The notes under the pieces were generated by a model, which saw nothing but the letters and a program-made list of their open reading frames with translations, ran no database searches and was not told where the DNA came from. Below, one piece after another: positions 16,500 through 25,725 of a DNA stretch of 64,000 nt (position 1 is the first letter of the stretch; each line of letters begins with the position of its first letter). This stretch comes from Streptomyces silvae (lineage in GTDB: Bacteria; Actinomycetota; Actinomycetes; Streptomycetales; Streptomycetaceae): positions 1 to 64,000 of the forward strand of contig NZ_JAERUC010000172.1 in assembly GCF_016745505.1 (NCBI RefSeq), in the 5' to 3' direction. Both the position numbers and the translations under genes were made by a program.

Positions 16500-18482
16500 G
16501 TGGGAAGTCGCAGAAACACCACGCTTGCTGTCTGCACGTGCTTCGCACTCGCAAGCGGTCTGCTGCTCCAGACCCTGCCGGCCACCGCCGCCCCCGACGC
16601 ACCCCGCAGCGCGGTCGCCACGACACCGCCGGTCTCCCCGACCCCGCAGAGCATCAGCCGCACAGGTGACGACGTCCGGGTGACCGGCAAGGTCTATGTC
16701 GTCGCCGACGACGCGACGGACGCAGCCGCCAGGGACCGGCTGGTGCGGGAGCTCAAGAACCACGGCGCCCGCCAGGTCAAGGTCGTCGCCCCCGGAAACG
16801 TTCCCGGGGACGCCGCGCGGCACCTCACCGTGCGGCTCGGCGCGGCGGACCGCGACGACATCGCCCGGGCGCTCGGGGACGCCGAGGTACCCGGTCAGGC
16901 CGAGGGTTACGCCCTGCGGGTCGACCGGACCCGTAACGCCGGGACCGTCGCACTCGGCGGCCGGGACGCCGACGGCCAGTACTACGCCGTGCAGACCCTG
17001 CGCCAGCTCTTCCTCCGCGCCGGCGGGCGTTGGAAGATCTCCGGTGTCCAGGTCGGCGACCACCCGTCGATGCCGCTGCGCGGCACCATCGAGGGCTTCT
17101 ACGGCCAGCCCTGGACACACCAGGAACGCCTGGACCAGATGGACTTCTACGGGGACGTCAAGGCCAACACGTACATCTACGCCCCCAAGGACGACCCGTA
17201 CCACCGCGGCAAGTGGCGCGAGCCCTACCCGGAGGACAAGCTCACCGAGCTCGGCGAGCTGGTCGGCCGGGCCACCGCGAACCATGTGCGCTTCACCTTC
17301 GCCGTGTCCCCCGGCGAGTCGATCTGCTACTCCGACGCCGGGGACCGCGCGACGCTCAAGGCCAAGCTCCAGGCGCTGTACGACCTGGGCACCCGCGCCT
17401 TCTCCATCCCGCTCGACGACATCAACTACACGAGCTGGAACTGCGAGGCGGACCGCGCGGCGTACGGCGAACCCGGCCAGGAGTCGGCCGCCAAGGCCCA
17501 GGTCGACCTGCTGAACGACCTGCAGCGCGACTTCATCGCCGGCCACGACGGCGCGAAGCCGCTGCAGATGGTGCCCACGGAGTACGGCGACCTGCGGGAC
17601 AGCCCGTACAAGAAGACCGTCCGGGACACCCTGGACCCGGAGGTCGTGGTGATGTGGACCGGTACCGACGTCGTGCCCCCGCGGATCACCAACGACGAGG
17701 CCGACCGGATCTCGGAGCTCTTCGGCCGCCGGGTCTTCGTCTGGGACAACTATCCGGTCAACGACTTCGGCAACACCAGCGGCCGTCTGCTGCTCGCACC
17801 GTACGACAAGCGTGAGGCCGGCCTCTCGGAGCATCTCTCGGGCATCGTCGCCAACCCCATGAACCAGCCGTACGCCAGCAAGGTCGCCGTCTTCGGCGCC
17901 GCCGACTTCGCCTGGAACGACCGGGGGTACGACGCGGCGAAGAGCTGGCCGCGGGTCATGTCCTACCTCGCCGGCGGGGACCGCGCGGCGACCGACGCAC
18001 TGCTGGTTCTCGGCGACCTGGAGCACATGGCGCCGACCTTCGGCGCGGAGCCGTGGCAGCCCCAGGCTCCCGAACTAGGGCGCCGCGTCGCGGAGTTCTG
18101 GACCGCCTGGGAGGACGGCGGCGACCGTACGAAGGCACTGAAGTCGCTGCGTGCCTACGCGGTGGCCGTGCGGAAGGCCCCGGCCACCATCCGCGGCGGC
18201 GACGTGGAGAAGGGCTTCACCGTGGACGCGGCGCCGTGGCTGGACGCCACCGAGCTGTGGGGCGGCGCGATGGTGAAGACCGTCGACGCGCTCTCTGCAC
18301 ACGCCGACGGGGACGCGGCGGCAGCGGAACGGCTGCTCGCCGAGTCGGCCGAACTGCAGGATCAGGCCCGCGCCCTGCGCGTCGACCCGCCGCGCAACTC
18401 CTGGGGCAAGGTCCAGCCCAAGGTCGGTGACGGTGTGCTCGACACCTTCCTGGACAAGGCCGCGGCGGCCGCCCAGCAGTAA
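16500..18482 (+). CDS. secreted GH84 beta-N-acetylglucosaminidase (hyaluronidase/O-GlcNAcase family)
   Basis: This 660-residue enzyme has a signal peptide at about residues 1-31 (LLLQTLPATAA). An N-terminal GH20b-like domain runs to about 185. The GH84 barrel starts at LRGTIEGFYGQPW, where substrate-assisted hydrolysis of GlcNAc takes place. The paired catalytic Asp residues are D306-D307 in SIPLDDIN. An alpha-helical C-terminal region follows from about 510. The start is GTG 16500, with GAGGAG 5 bases upstream. The natural substrate may be glycoprotein, hyaluronan fragments or chitin-derived sugar. It shares its control region with the GH20 gene and ends in a strong hairpin. Confidence 0.9.
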   Translation: MGSRRNTTLAVCTCFALASGLLLQTLPATAAPDAPRSAVATTPPVSPTPQSISRTGDDVRVTGKVYVVADDATDAAARDRLVRELKNHGARQVKVVAPGNVPGDAARHLTVRLGAADRDDIARALGDAEVPGQAEGYALRVDRTRNAGTVALGGRDADGQYYAVQTLRQLFLRAGGRWKISGVQVGDHPSMPLRGTIEGFYGQPWTHQERLDQMDFYGDVKANTYIYAPKDDPYHRGKWREPYPEDKLTELGELVGRATANHVRFTFAVSPGESICYSDAGDRATLKAKLQALYDLGTRAFSIPLDDINYTSWNCEADRAAYGEPGQESAAKAQVDLLNDLQRDFIAGHDGAKPLQMVPTEYGDLRDSPYKKTVRDTLDPEVVVMWTGTDVVPPRITNDEADRISELFGRRVFVWDNYPVNDFGNTSGRLLLAPYDKREAGLSEHLSGIVANPMNQPYASKVAVFGAADFAWNDRGYDAAKSWPRVMSYLAGGDRAATDALLVLGDLEHMAPTFGAEPWQPQAPELGRRVAEFWTAWEDGGDRTKALKSLRAYAVAVRKAPATIRGGDVEKGFTVDAAPWLDATELWGGAMVKTVDALSAHADGDAAAAERLLAESAELQDQARALRVDPPRNSWGKVQPKVGDGVLDTFLDKAAAAAQQ

Positions 18483-18500
18483 GGTCCGGTGCCCCAGGGG

Positions 18501-18542
18501 GGTGACCCGTGTTCCGCTCGGGCATGCGGAACACGGGTCACC
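18501..18542 (+). terminator. 17-bp perfect hairpin terminator
   Basis: The 17-base arms 18501-18517 and 18526-18542 pair perfectly around an 8-base loop, 18 bases after the GH84 stop. There is no T-run, as is common for Streptomyces terminators. Confidence 0.75.
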
Positions 18543-18608
18543 GCCGGGACCGGAGCCGGCGGTGAAACCCACTCGACCCGATCACCTCCCCCGGGACATG
18601 CTTCGGGC

Positions 18609-19160
18609 ATGGAGTACCTCTGCTACCACCGCGACCGGTCCGACTCCCTCCCGCTGCGCGACGAACTGCTGGAAGCACACTGGTCCTACATGGACGGGTA
18701 CGCGAAGGAGATGATCGCCCGCGGTCCGACCCTCGCGGACGACGGCGACACACCCACCGGAAGCATCCACATCGTCGACCTGCCCGATCCCGCGGCCGCC
18801 CGCGCGTTCGCCTTCGACGAGCCCAACTACCAGGCGGGCGTCTACCGCGACGTGCTACTGCGACGGTGGCGCAACCTGCTGGGGCGCACCATGTGGGACT
18901 CCCCCGCCATCACCACCGAGAGCAGCCGGTACCTGGTGATCGGCCTCGGCTCGGGGCAGGCCGCCGACCTCGCGGTGCCGCCCGGCCGGGACGACCTGAT
19001 CGCCTACGGGCCGCTGCTGGCCGACGACGGCGCCACCTGGGTGGGCACGGCCGCGCTGGTCCGCGCGCCCGATCCGGGCACGGCGCGCGCCCTGCTGACC
19101 CCGGACCGGTACGCCGACATCGAGGTACACAACTGGCAGCCAGGCGGGCGGTCTTCATGA
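18609..19160 (+). CDS. tandem YCII-domain protein
   Basis: This 183-residue protein has two YCII-like halves. The first contains EAHWSYMDGYAKEMIARGPT with GSIHIVDLPDPAAARAF. The second repeats YGPLLADDGATWVGTAALV with APDPGTARAL and ends EVHNWQ. YCII domains adopt a ferredoxin-like fold with a His-Asp pair; some act as dehydrochlorinases or in dyad sensing, but no function can be assigned here. I chose ATG 18609 because homology begins there; the frame stays open upstream into the terminator. Confidence 0.8.
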   Translation: MEYLCYHRDRSDSLPLRDELLEAHWSYMDGYAKEMIARGPTLADDGDTPTGSIHIVDLPDPAAARAFAFDEPNYQAGVYRDVLLRRWRNLLGRTMWDSPAITTESSRYLVIGLGSGQAADLAVPPGRDDLIAYGPLLADDGATWVGTAALVRAPDPGTARALLTPDRYADIEVHNWQPGGRSS

Positions 19161-19239
19161 CCGAGGGCCACGGGACCGGCAGCACCCGGCGAAGCCGTCC
19201 GTCACCTCCCACACCGTCAGCGGCGAGGACGGCGGCGAT

Positions 19240-20337
19240 TCACCGAGCGTGCCAGGGCCCGGCCTGCCATTCCCCGGTGCGGGCGAAACGCTCGACGGCG
19301 GCCTCGTACGGTGCGGGGTCGAGCCCCCGCGCACGGACCCATGAGGGGTCGAGGTGAGTTGTCAGGTACGGCTCGGCGGTGTCGCCGATGAGGGTGACGA
19401 CGCTGCCCCGTACGCCTGCTTCGCGCATCCGTGCCACCAGGTGGCACGTTCCCCAGAAGTGGGTTCCGGTCGACGGACCGGCATCGATCCCGGCAGCGGT
19501 GCGGAGCCACCGCAGGGCCGCGACGGACGCCGCGTCCGGCACCGGAATCATGAGGTCGATCACCTCCGGGAGGAAACCGGGCTCGGTCCGTGGGCGGCCG
19601 ATCCCCGGGATCCGCGAAGGCATCCCGGTGGTGTAGTCGGCGCACCCGCTCGCCCAGGCAGGGAAGTAGGCGGAGTTCTCCGGATCCACCACGGCCAGGC
19701 GCGTCTTACGGCCGTGGTCTCGCAGATGGCGTCCGACCGACGCGGAGGTCGCCCCCGTTCCGGCACCGGTGACGATCCACTCCGGAACAGGGTGCCGCTC
19801 CCCGGCCAGCTGGGCGAAGATCTCGTCGGCGGCGGTCGGCTCACCGCACACGGCCATCGCCCGTCCCGCGTCGGCGAAATGGTCCAGGAAGTGGCCGCCG
19901 AGCCGCTCGGCCAGCGCCCTCGCCTCCTGCTGCACCGCGGCCGGCGGCTGCTCACCCACCTGCCAACGCCCGCCCTCCGCCCCGATCCTGGCCAGGACGC
20001 CCGCAGGGGTCCCGGCCGGCACGACGGCGGTGAAGGCGAGATCCAGCAGGCGCGCGAAGTGGGCTCCGGCGACGGCGACCGCCCCGCTCGTGGCCGCGAT
20101 CACCGGCGTACCGGCCGTGAGAGTGCCGTTGGCGATCGCCTCGCGGAACAGGGCACGCACCAGGCGGTACTTGATGCTGCCCGTCGGGTGCGCGGACTCG
20201 TCCTTGAGGTAGATGTCGATACCCCGGATCGCGGGGAGCGGGAGCGGCCGCAGAGGCGTGGGTGTCACATCCGCGCCGCCCGCCCGTACCCGCCGGAGCG
20301 CCTGGGCGGCCCACTCGTCGGCGTACTCCTCGGTCAT
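19240..20337 (-). CDS. PLP-dependent cysteine-synthase-like enzyme with an altered substrate loop
   Basis: This 365-residue fold-type II PLP protein has its Schiff-base lysine at K56 in PTGSIKYR and a phosphate-binding loop GAGTGATSASVG. The usual substrate loop TSGNTG is TSGAVA here (83-88), so the Asn-Thr-Gly needed for acceptor binding in O-acetylserine sulfhydrylases is missing. It may be a cystathionine-beta-synthase-like or lyase-type enzyme, or act on another amino acid. The start MTEEYADEW follows general family alignment. It is monocistronic and divergent from the iron-box/EntS gene. Confidence 0.82.
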   Translation of the reverse strand: MTEEYADEWAAQALRRVRAGGADVTPTPLRPLPLPAIRGIDIYLKDESAHPTGSIKYRLVRALFREAIANGTLTAGTPVIAATSGAVAVAGAHFARLLDLAFTAVVPAGTPAGVLARIGAEGGRWQVGEQPPAAVQQEARALAERLGGHFLDHFADAGRAMAVCGEPTAADEIFAQLAGERHPVPEWIVTGAGTGATSASVGRHLRDHGRKTRLAVVDPENSAYFPAWASGCADYTTGMPSRIPGIGRPRTEPGFLPEVIDLMIPVPDAASVAALRWLRTAAGIDAGPSTGTHFWGTCHLVARMREAGVRGSVVTLIGDTAEPYLTTHLDPSWVRARGLDPAPYEAAVERFARTGEWQAGPWHAR

Positions 20338-20473
20338 GACCGGGACCCTACTGGAGCCCGACCGGACGGGACGAGGGGGCGACCACACCGTCGCACGGTG
20401 TCCTGATCGCTATATCAGCTGTCCCATTACCTTGATTGCGACACGGCACCCACGCCCATAAACTGCCAAAGAA

Positions 20474-20492
20474 AAAGGCAAGCCTTACCTAA
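20474..20492. promoter_or_regulatory. iron box (DmdR/IdeR operator)
   Basis: This 19-mer matches 17 of 19 positions of the DtxR-family consensus TWAGGTWAGSCTWACCTWA; the mismatches are at positions 1 and 6. It lies in an AT-rich patch 164 bases before the annotated exporter start. It predicts repression by iron-loaded DmdR1/IdeR. Confidence 0.8.
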
Positions 20493-20656
20493 TATCTCGC
20501 CAGAGGCGTGCGCCGACTTCACGCGTGCGACCACGTCACGGGGCTGTTCCGGTGCCGGGTGGGTCGACGAGCACCGGGAGCAGGGCACCTCAGGCGTCCG
20601 AGCACGTGGAGTTCCGCAATGCCTCGATCATGCGCGCCGACAGCGGGCGTCCGGCC

Positions 20657-21952
20657 ATGACGTCAAAACTGTCCGCGGTGCTGCCCGACCTCTCCCCCTG
20701 GCATTCCTCACGCGACTTCCGGCTCCTCTGGGTACAAGGGCTGATCACCAATTTCGGCAGCTTCATGGCCCTGGTCGCGCTGCCGCTCCAGATCAAGGAG
20801 CTGACCGGGTCCCCGCTCGCGGTGGGCGCGATGGGCGCCGTCGAGCTCGTGCCGCTGATCGTCTTCGGTCTGTACGGCGGGGCGCTCGCCGACGCGGTCG
20901 ACCGGCGCAAGGTCATCCTGCTCACCGAGGCCGGACTGGGGCTGCTGGCGGCCGTCCTGCTGGTGAACGCGATGCTGCCGGAGCCGATGCTGTGGCCGCT
21001 CTACGTGGTGGCGGCCGGGGTGGCGGCGCTGGCCGGTCTCCAACGGCCCGCGCTGGACTCGCTGCTGGCCCGGATCGTGCCGCACGACCAGCTCGCGGCG
21101 GCGGCCGCGCTCAACGCGTTCCGCTGGCAGGCCGGTGCGATCGCCGGTCCCGCGCTGGCGGGCCTGGTCGTGGCGTACGCGGGCAATGTTCCGGCCTACG
21201 CCACCACGGTCACCTGCTTCGCCGTGTCGGTCGCCATGTGTCTGCGGCTCACCCCCGTGCCACCCGCCGAGAACGCCGAGAAGCCGTCACTGCGCGGCAT
21301 CGCCCAGGGCGCTCGCTACGCCTGGTCGCGCCCGGTCCTGCTGGGGACGTACGCGGTGGACCTGGCGGCGATGTTCTTCGCCTTCCCGAACACGATCTTC
21401 CCCTTCCTCGCCGACGCGCTCGACGCCGACTGGTCCCTGGGGCTGATGTACACGGCCGGATCGGTCGGTTCGGTACTGGTGAGCCTGACCAGCGGCTGGG
21501 TGTCCCGCATCCAGCGGCACGGGCTCCTGGTCGTGTTCGGCGCGGCCGGGTGGGGTCTGGCCATCGCGGCCGCGGGCCGGCTGTCCAACGTCTGGCTGGT
21601 GCTGGTGTGCCTGGGGCTGGCCGGTGCGGGGGACATGCTGAGCGGGCTGGGCCGTTCGACCATCTGGAACCAGACCATCCCCGACGAACTGCGCGGCCGG
21701 CTGGCCGGCATCGAGGTGCTCTCCTACAGCGTCGGCCCCCAGCTCGGCCAGGTGCGCGCGGGCGCGATGGCCGGCTGGACGGGGGCCCGCCCCGCGATCT
21801 GGACCGGGGGCATCGCCTGCCTGGCCTCGGTGGGCCTTCTCGCCGCTGCGCTGCCGAAGCTCCTGACGTACGACGCACGGACCGACGAGGACGCCAACCG
21901 CCGCCGCGCGGCGCACGAGGCGGCGACGGGCGGCGCACCGGAAGCGGCGTGA
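20657..21952 (+). CDS. MFS exporter, EntS-type (probable siderophore exporter)
   Basis: This 431-residue major facilitator has 10-12 hydrophobic helices. The opening FRLLWVQGLITNFGSFMALVALPLQ and the loop ADAVDRRKVILLTE match the EntS/YbdA group, which exports enterobactin. The C-terminal half has IWNQTIPDELRGRLAGIEVLSYSVGPQLGQ, also typical. An iron box upstream supports a siderophore role. The start is uncertain: ATG 20657 is chosen, but ATG 20630 and GTG 20606 are in frame. No siderophore synthesis genes are in the window. Confidence 0.85.
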   Translation: MTSKLSAVLPDLSPWHSSRDFRLLWVQGLITNFGSFMALVALPLQIKELTGSPLAVGAMGAVELVPLIVFGLYGGALADAVDRRKVILLTEAGLGLLAAVLLVNAMLPEPMLWPLYVVAAGVAALAGLQRPALDSLLARIVPHDQLAAAAALNAFRWQAGAIAGPALAGLVVAYAGNVPAYATTVTCFAVSVAMCLRLTPVPPAENAEKPSLRGIAQGARYAWSRPVLLGTYAVDLAAMFFAFPNTIFPFLADALDADWSLGLMYTAGSVGSVLVSLTSGWVSRIQRHGLLVVFGAAGWGLAIAAAGRLSNVWLVLVCLGLAGAGDMLSGLGRSTIWNQTIPDELRGRLAGIEVLSYSVGPQLGQVRAGAMAGWTGARPAIWTGGIACLASVGLLAAALPKLLTYDARTDEDANRRRAAHEAATGGAPEAA

Positions 21953-22035
21953 CGTGTGGGCGTGGTGCCGGCGGCCCTTCCCGGCGTACGGAACGGGGAC
22001 GACCGGCGTGACACGTGCACGCCGGGCCGCCCCGG

Positions 22036-24309
22036 TCAGCCCGACTTCGGCGGCTTCCGCGTGTCGAAGGCGAAGAGGGTGTTCTCGGCCGCGGCCACGA
22101 CCACCGCACGCCCCGCGACGGTCACGCGCGGGCTCGCGCCCTGCTCGCCCGTCAGGCCGTCGGCCTGCGGGTCCGTCGTCCACAGGAGCGTGCCGTCGTC
22201 CGGCGACAGCGCGACCACCCGGCCGGTGGACGAGCTGAAGTACAGCGCGTCGGCTCCCGCCACGGGTCCGGACGCGCCCTCCACGGCTGTCTGCCGCGAC
22301 CACTTCTTCCGGCCGGTGGCGGGGTCGAGCGCCGTGACGCGACCGGTCTGCCCGCTCACGTAGACGGTGCCGCCCGCCATGCCGGGCGTCCCTTCGTAGG
22401 TCGTCGCCAGCCGGGAGTACGTGACCTTCCGCGAGGCCGGGTCGACCCGCGCCACCCCGTCGTAGCCGGTCGTCGCCGGTCCGTCCCTGTGCTCCTTGAG
22501 GAGTACGAGACTGCCGTCGGCGACACCCGTCGGCACGGCCGGACCGTCGACCGCGATGGGCCTGCCCAGCGCCCCCGAGGACCGGTCCACCGTGTACAGG
22601 GTGGGGTTGCCGACCTCGGAGGCATCCAGCTCCGCGTCCGTGGCACACATCGCCATGAGCTGCGGGCCCGCCAGGACGGGAGCACACCGCGTGCCGGCGG
22701 GGAACGACGCCGTCCAGGTGACGTCGCCGCTGTGTGCGTCCCGGGCCTCCAGGCTGGAGTTGGAGGCGTCGACCGTCACGACGGCCGAACCGACCAGCAG
22801 GGCGTCCTGGGACCGGCCCGTGACAGCCGTCGACTGGGCGCCGGACGGGACGGACCACAGCTTCCGCCCCGTGCCGGCGTCGAGGGCCACCACCTCGCTG
22901 AGGGGGCCCTGGGGGTCGTCCTGGGCGGCGAAGCGGTATCCGAGCACGGTGTCGTCGGTGGCGCCCACCAGGTGCATGCCCTGGACGGGAACGCCGGGGC
23001 TCTTCGCCGTCCACGCCTGCGAGCCGTCCAGGAGGCTGATACGGGTCGCGACCACTCCCCCGCCCCCGCAGAACAGCGCGTCGTCGCGCGAGACGCAGCG
23101 CAGCTCGTCGGGGATGCCCTCGTCTCCGCCCTGCACCGTCGTGCGCCACGGCTTGAAGCCGGCCGGAAGCGCGGCACCCGCCGCCGCGACGTCGCCGCCC
23201 TTGTCACCGCCGCTGTCTCCACCGGAGCCGCCCGCCTTCAGCACGGTGGCTCCGCCGCCGATCGCCGCCACCGCGACCGCGGCGGCGAGCACGGGGCGCC
23301 AGCGGCTGCGCAGCCGGCGGCGGAGGGCTGTGCCGGTGTCCTGCGTACCGGAGCTTTCCGCGCCCGTGCCTTCCGTGCCGGAACCGGGCGGGCCGGTGGC
23401 GGGGGCGGACGGCGCCGGGGTGGCCCGTGCCGCGGCGTCGTGCTGGGTGATCATGTCGCGGGTACGGCCCGCGCCGGCCCCGGTCGCCTCGGTGCCACCG
23501 AGGTCGGCGGGCAGGTCCCGGAGCAGCACGAGGAGCTCGTCCGCGGAGGGGCGTCCCTCCGGCTCCTTGTCCAGGCACGACTCGACGACCGCGCGCAGAG
23601 CCGTCGGCACGGCACCCAGTGACGGCTCCTCGTGCACCACTTGGTACGCCGTCATGTACGGGCTGTCCGCGTCGAAGGGCCCGTGGCCCGTCGCGGAGTA
23701 CACCAGCAGCGTCCCGAGCGAGAACACGTCGGAGCGCGGCCCCACGCCACGCGGCGCCTGCAACTGCTCGGGCGACATGAAGGGCGGCGTACCGATGACC
23801 CGCCCCGTCATCGTCAGCGTCTGCTGGTCCACGGCGCGCGAGATGCCGAAGTCGATGACGCGGGGGCCTTCGGGCGAGAGCACGACGTTCGAGGGCTTCA
23901 GGTCGCGGTGGACGACGCCGACCCGGTGGATGTCGCGCAGCGCCTCGGCCAGCCCGATGGCGAGCCTCCGCAGCTCCACTCCGTCGAGCGGACCGTTCGC
24001 GGCGATGTGCTGGGCGAGCGTGTGCCCCTCGATATAGGTCGTCGCCATCCACGGCTGCTCGGCCTCGGGCGCCGCGTCGACCACGGCCGCGGTGAACGCG
24101 CCGCTCACCCGTCTCGCGGCCGCCACCTCCTGCCGGAAACGGATGCGGAACTCCTCGTCCCCCGCGAACTGCTGGTGGATGAGTTTGATCGCGACAGGCC
24201 GCCCCGAGCTCGTACGGGCCAGGAAGACCGTGCCCATGCCACCCGAGCCGAGCCGCGCCTCGAGCGGATAGCCGCCGATCTCGGCTGGATCACCTCCGCG
24301 CAGCGACAC
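22036..24309 (-). CDS. Ser/Thr protein kinase with extracellular PQQ/beta-propeller domain
   Basis: This 757-residue membrane-anchored kinase has its kinase domain at about residues 12-270: P-loop GSGGMG, VAIK lysine, catalytic loop HRDLKPSN, DFG and APE-equivalent SPEQ. A Pro/Ser/Gly linker leads to a single transmembrane helix (about 335-355, LAAAVAVAAIGGGATVL). The outer part, from about 385, has PQQ-type repeats (GTGRKLWSV, ATGRKKWSR, DDGTLLWTT), likely an eight-bladed propeller for ligand sensing. The start is GTG 24309. The gene is single, convergent with the EntS gene. Confidence 0.92.
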   Translation of the reverse strand: MSLRGGDPAEIGGYPLEARLGSGGMGTVFLARTSSGRPVAIKLIHQQFAGDEEFRIRFRQEVAAARRVSGAFTAAVVDAAPEAEQPWMATTYIEGHTLAQHIAANGPLDGVELRRLAIGLAEALRDIHRVGVVHRDLKPSNVVLSPEGPRVIDFGISRAVDQQTLTMTGRVIGTPPFMSPEQLQAPRGVGPRSDVFSLGTLLVYSATGHGPFDADSPYMTAYQVVHEEPSLGAVPTALRAVVESCLDKEPEGRPSADELLVLLRDLPADLGGTEATGAGAGRTRDMITQHDAAARATPAPSAPATGPPGSGTEGTGAESSGTQDTGTALRRRLRSRWRPVLAAAVAVAAIGGGATVLKAGGSGGDSGGDKGGDVAAAGAALPAGFKPWRTTVQGGDEGIPDELRCVSRDDALFCGGGGVVATRISLLDGSQAWTAKSPGVPVQGMHLVGATDDTVLGYRFAAQDDPQGPLSEVVALDAGTGRKLWSVPSGAQSTAVTGRSQDALLVGSAVVTVDASNSSLEARDAHSGDVTWTASFPAGTRCAPVLAGPQLMAMCATDAELDASEVGNPTLYTVDRSSGALGRPIAVDGPAVPTGVADGSLVLLKEHRDGPATTGYDGVARVDPASRKVTYSRLATTYEGTPGMAGGTVYVSGQTGRVTALDPATGRKKWSRQTAVEGASGPVAGADALYFSSSTGRVVALSPDDGTLLWTTDPQADGLTGEQGASPRVTVAGRAVVVAAAENTLFAFDTRKPPKSG

Positions 24310-24664
24310 TCTTCCCGCCCTCCCGTCCCCCGTGCGCTTCTGCCATCACGGGCCTGCTTTTCTGTCCTGCACACAAACTAGCCGCAGGGAGGTACGGCCG
24401 AACGAAGCGGGTGACGTACCGGGCCCCCGGAGCGGCTCGCGACCGCACGCGGCGAGGCCTGAGCGGCACCGCACTGCGGCGTCGACGGATGTGCGCGGGG
24501 CGCCTGATCCCACGGCGGTGGTGGCGACCGTCCGGTTCGTCGGAGTACCCGCTGTCCGTTCTGGGCCCTGCCGCTACCCTGAATGCCGGAATTGCGCAGG
24601 CAGGGCAGCATTACCGCACTTTCACGCTTTCCCTGATTTTCCGATCCGAACGGACGAGAGCCAG
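24310..24664. other. intergenic region between the kinase and HIT genes
   Basis: These 355 bases hold the divergent promoters of the kinase and the HIT gene. I see no gene, repeat or hairpin that I can support. Confidence 0.5.
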
Positions 24665-25099
24665 ATGGACAGTTGCGTCTTCTGCGACATCATCGACAAC
24701 CCGAGCAAGGCGCGCACGGTGTTCTCGGACCCGTACACAGTGGCCTTTCTTCCCCTGGCGCCCGCGACCCGGGGGCACACCCTGGTCGTTCCCCGCACGC
24801 ACTTCGCGGATCTGTGGACGATGGACGACCTTTCCGTCCAGCACCTGACGCGGACCACCCTGGCGGTCGGCAGAGCGCTGCGTGCGGCGCTGGAGCCGGA
24901 GGGGATGAACGTCATCAACTCCGCCGGGACCGCTGCCTCGCAGAGCGTCTTCCACTGCCACACACACCTCGTACCCCGGTGGACCGGGGATGCGATGGGC
25001 CGCATCTGGCCGCCGAAGGGCGACGCGTTCGAGGACGATGCGGAGCTGGACGCCCTGGCCGCCCAGATCTCCTCGGAATGCCGGAGAATGTCACCTTGA
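24665..25099 (+). CDS. HIT-family nucleotide hydrolase/transferase
   Basis: This 144-residue histidine-triad protein starts CVFCDIIDNPS, with CxxC as in the zinc-binding HIT branch. The catalytic H-x-H-x-H triad is HCHTHLVPRW. Members hydrolyse nucleoside phosphoramidates or dinucleoside polyphosphates in the cytosol. The start ATG 24665 fits the family's usual first residues. The C-terminus is longer than a minimal HINT and ends in an acidic helix (DAFEDDAELDALAAQI). Confidence 0.9.
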   Translation: MDSCVFCDIIDNPSKARTVFSDPYTVAFLPLAPATRGHTLVVPRTHFADLWTMDDLSVQHLTRTTLAVGRALRAALEPEGMNVINSAGTAASQSVFHCHTHLVPRWTGDAMGRIWPPKGDAFEDDAELDALAAQISSECRRMSP

Positions 25100-25126
25100 A
25101 TTCGAGAACCGCTGGGGTCGCAGTTG

Positions 25127-25573
25127 CTACACGGCGATAGCGACGACCGCGAGGTCCGCCACGAGCAGAGCGCCGTAGAACAACAGCAGTGTGCTGGAAA
25201 AGGCTACGTGTTTCCACAAAACCCGTTCCATGTAAGGCCCGATGTTCATCGACAGGACCTCGACCGTGCTCGCCGGGCGGCGGGCGTCCTCGTACAGATG
25301 CCGGAACAACCGCTCCTGGCGGAGGAAGCAGCCGTCCAGTGACCAGAAACAGATCAGTGGCACAGCTCCGGCGAGGGCGAGCGGCCAGCTCAGTCGGCCG
25401 GCGGACAGGGCGAGGAAGGCGGCAGCGAGAGTAAGCGCCCATCCCTTGACCAGGAACGAGTTGGTGCCCATACGGGTGATGACAGCCTGGATGAACTCGA
25501 GATGCTTGATCCGATCCGCGTCGAGGGGCGCACGGACCACAGGTGTCTCCGGCCCGTCACTCAGTGCTGTCAT
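25127..25573 (-). CDS. small three-helix membrane protein, divergent from the SEFIR effector
   Basis: This 148-residue protein has predicted membrane segments at about 45-58, 62-80 and 123-146. A conserved-looking core reads FIQAVITRMGTNSFLVKGW and then FWSLDGCFLRQERLFRHLY. That pattern resembles small membrane proteins often seen beside TIR, SEFIR or other conflict genes, sometimes named RipA-like octameric membrane proteins; this is memory, not a search. It stands head to head with the SEFIR gene (152 bases apart). It could be the membrane target or anchor of that module. Confidence 0.65.
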   Translation of the reverse strand: MTALSDGPETPVVRAPLDADRIKHLEFIQAVITRMGTNSFLVKGWALTLAAAFLALSAGRLSWPLALAGAVPLICFWSLDGCFLRQERLFRHLYEDARRPASTVEVLSMNIGPYMERVLWKHVAFSSTLLLFYGALLVADLAVVAIAV

Positions 25574-25725
25574 GGCACTCCCCCTCGGTTCACGCGCGGC
25601 ACCGATCGTACCGACGCGGGTACGCATGCGCCATGAGCCGCAGGCAGATTCGCCCACCACCACGAAGCCGCCGGGCCGCACCGAGGACAGGGCGCCCGGG
25701 GCCCGGTGCTCGGTACCGTGGAACG

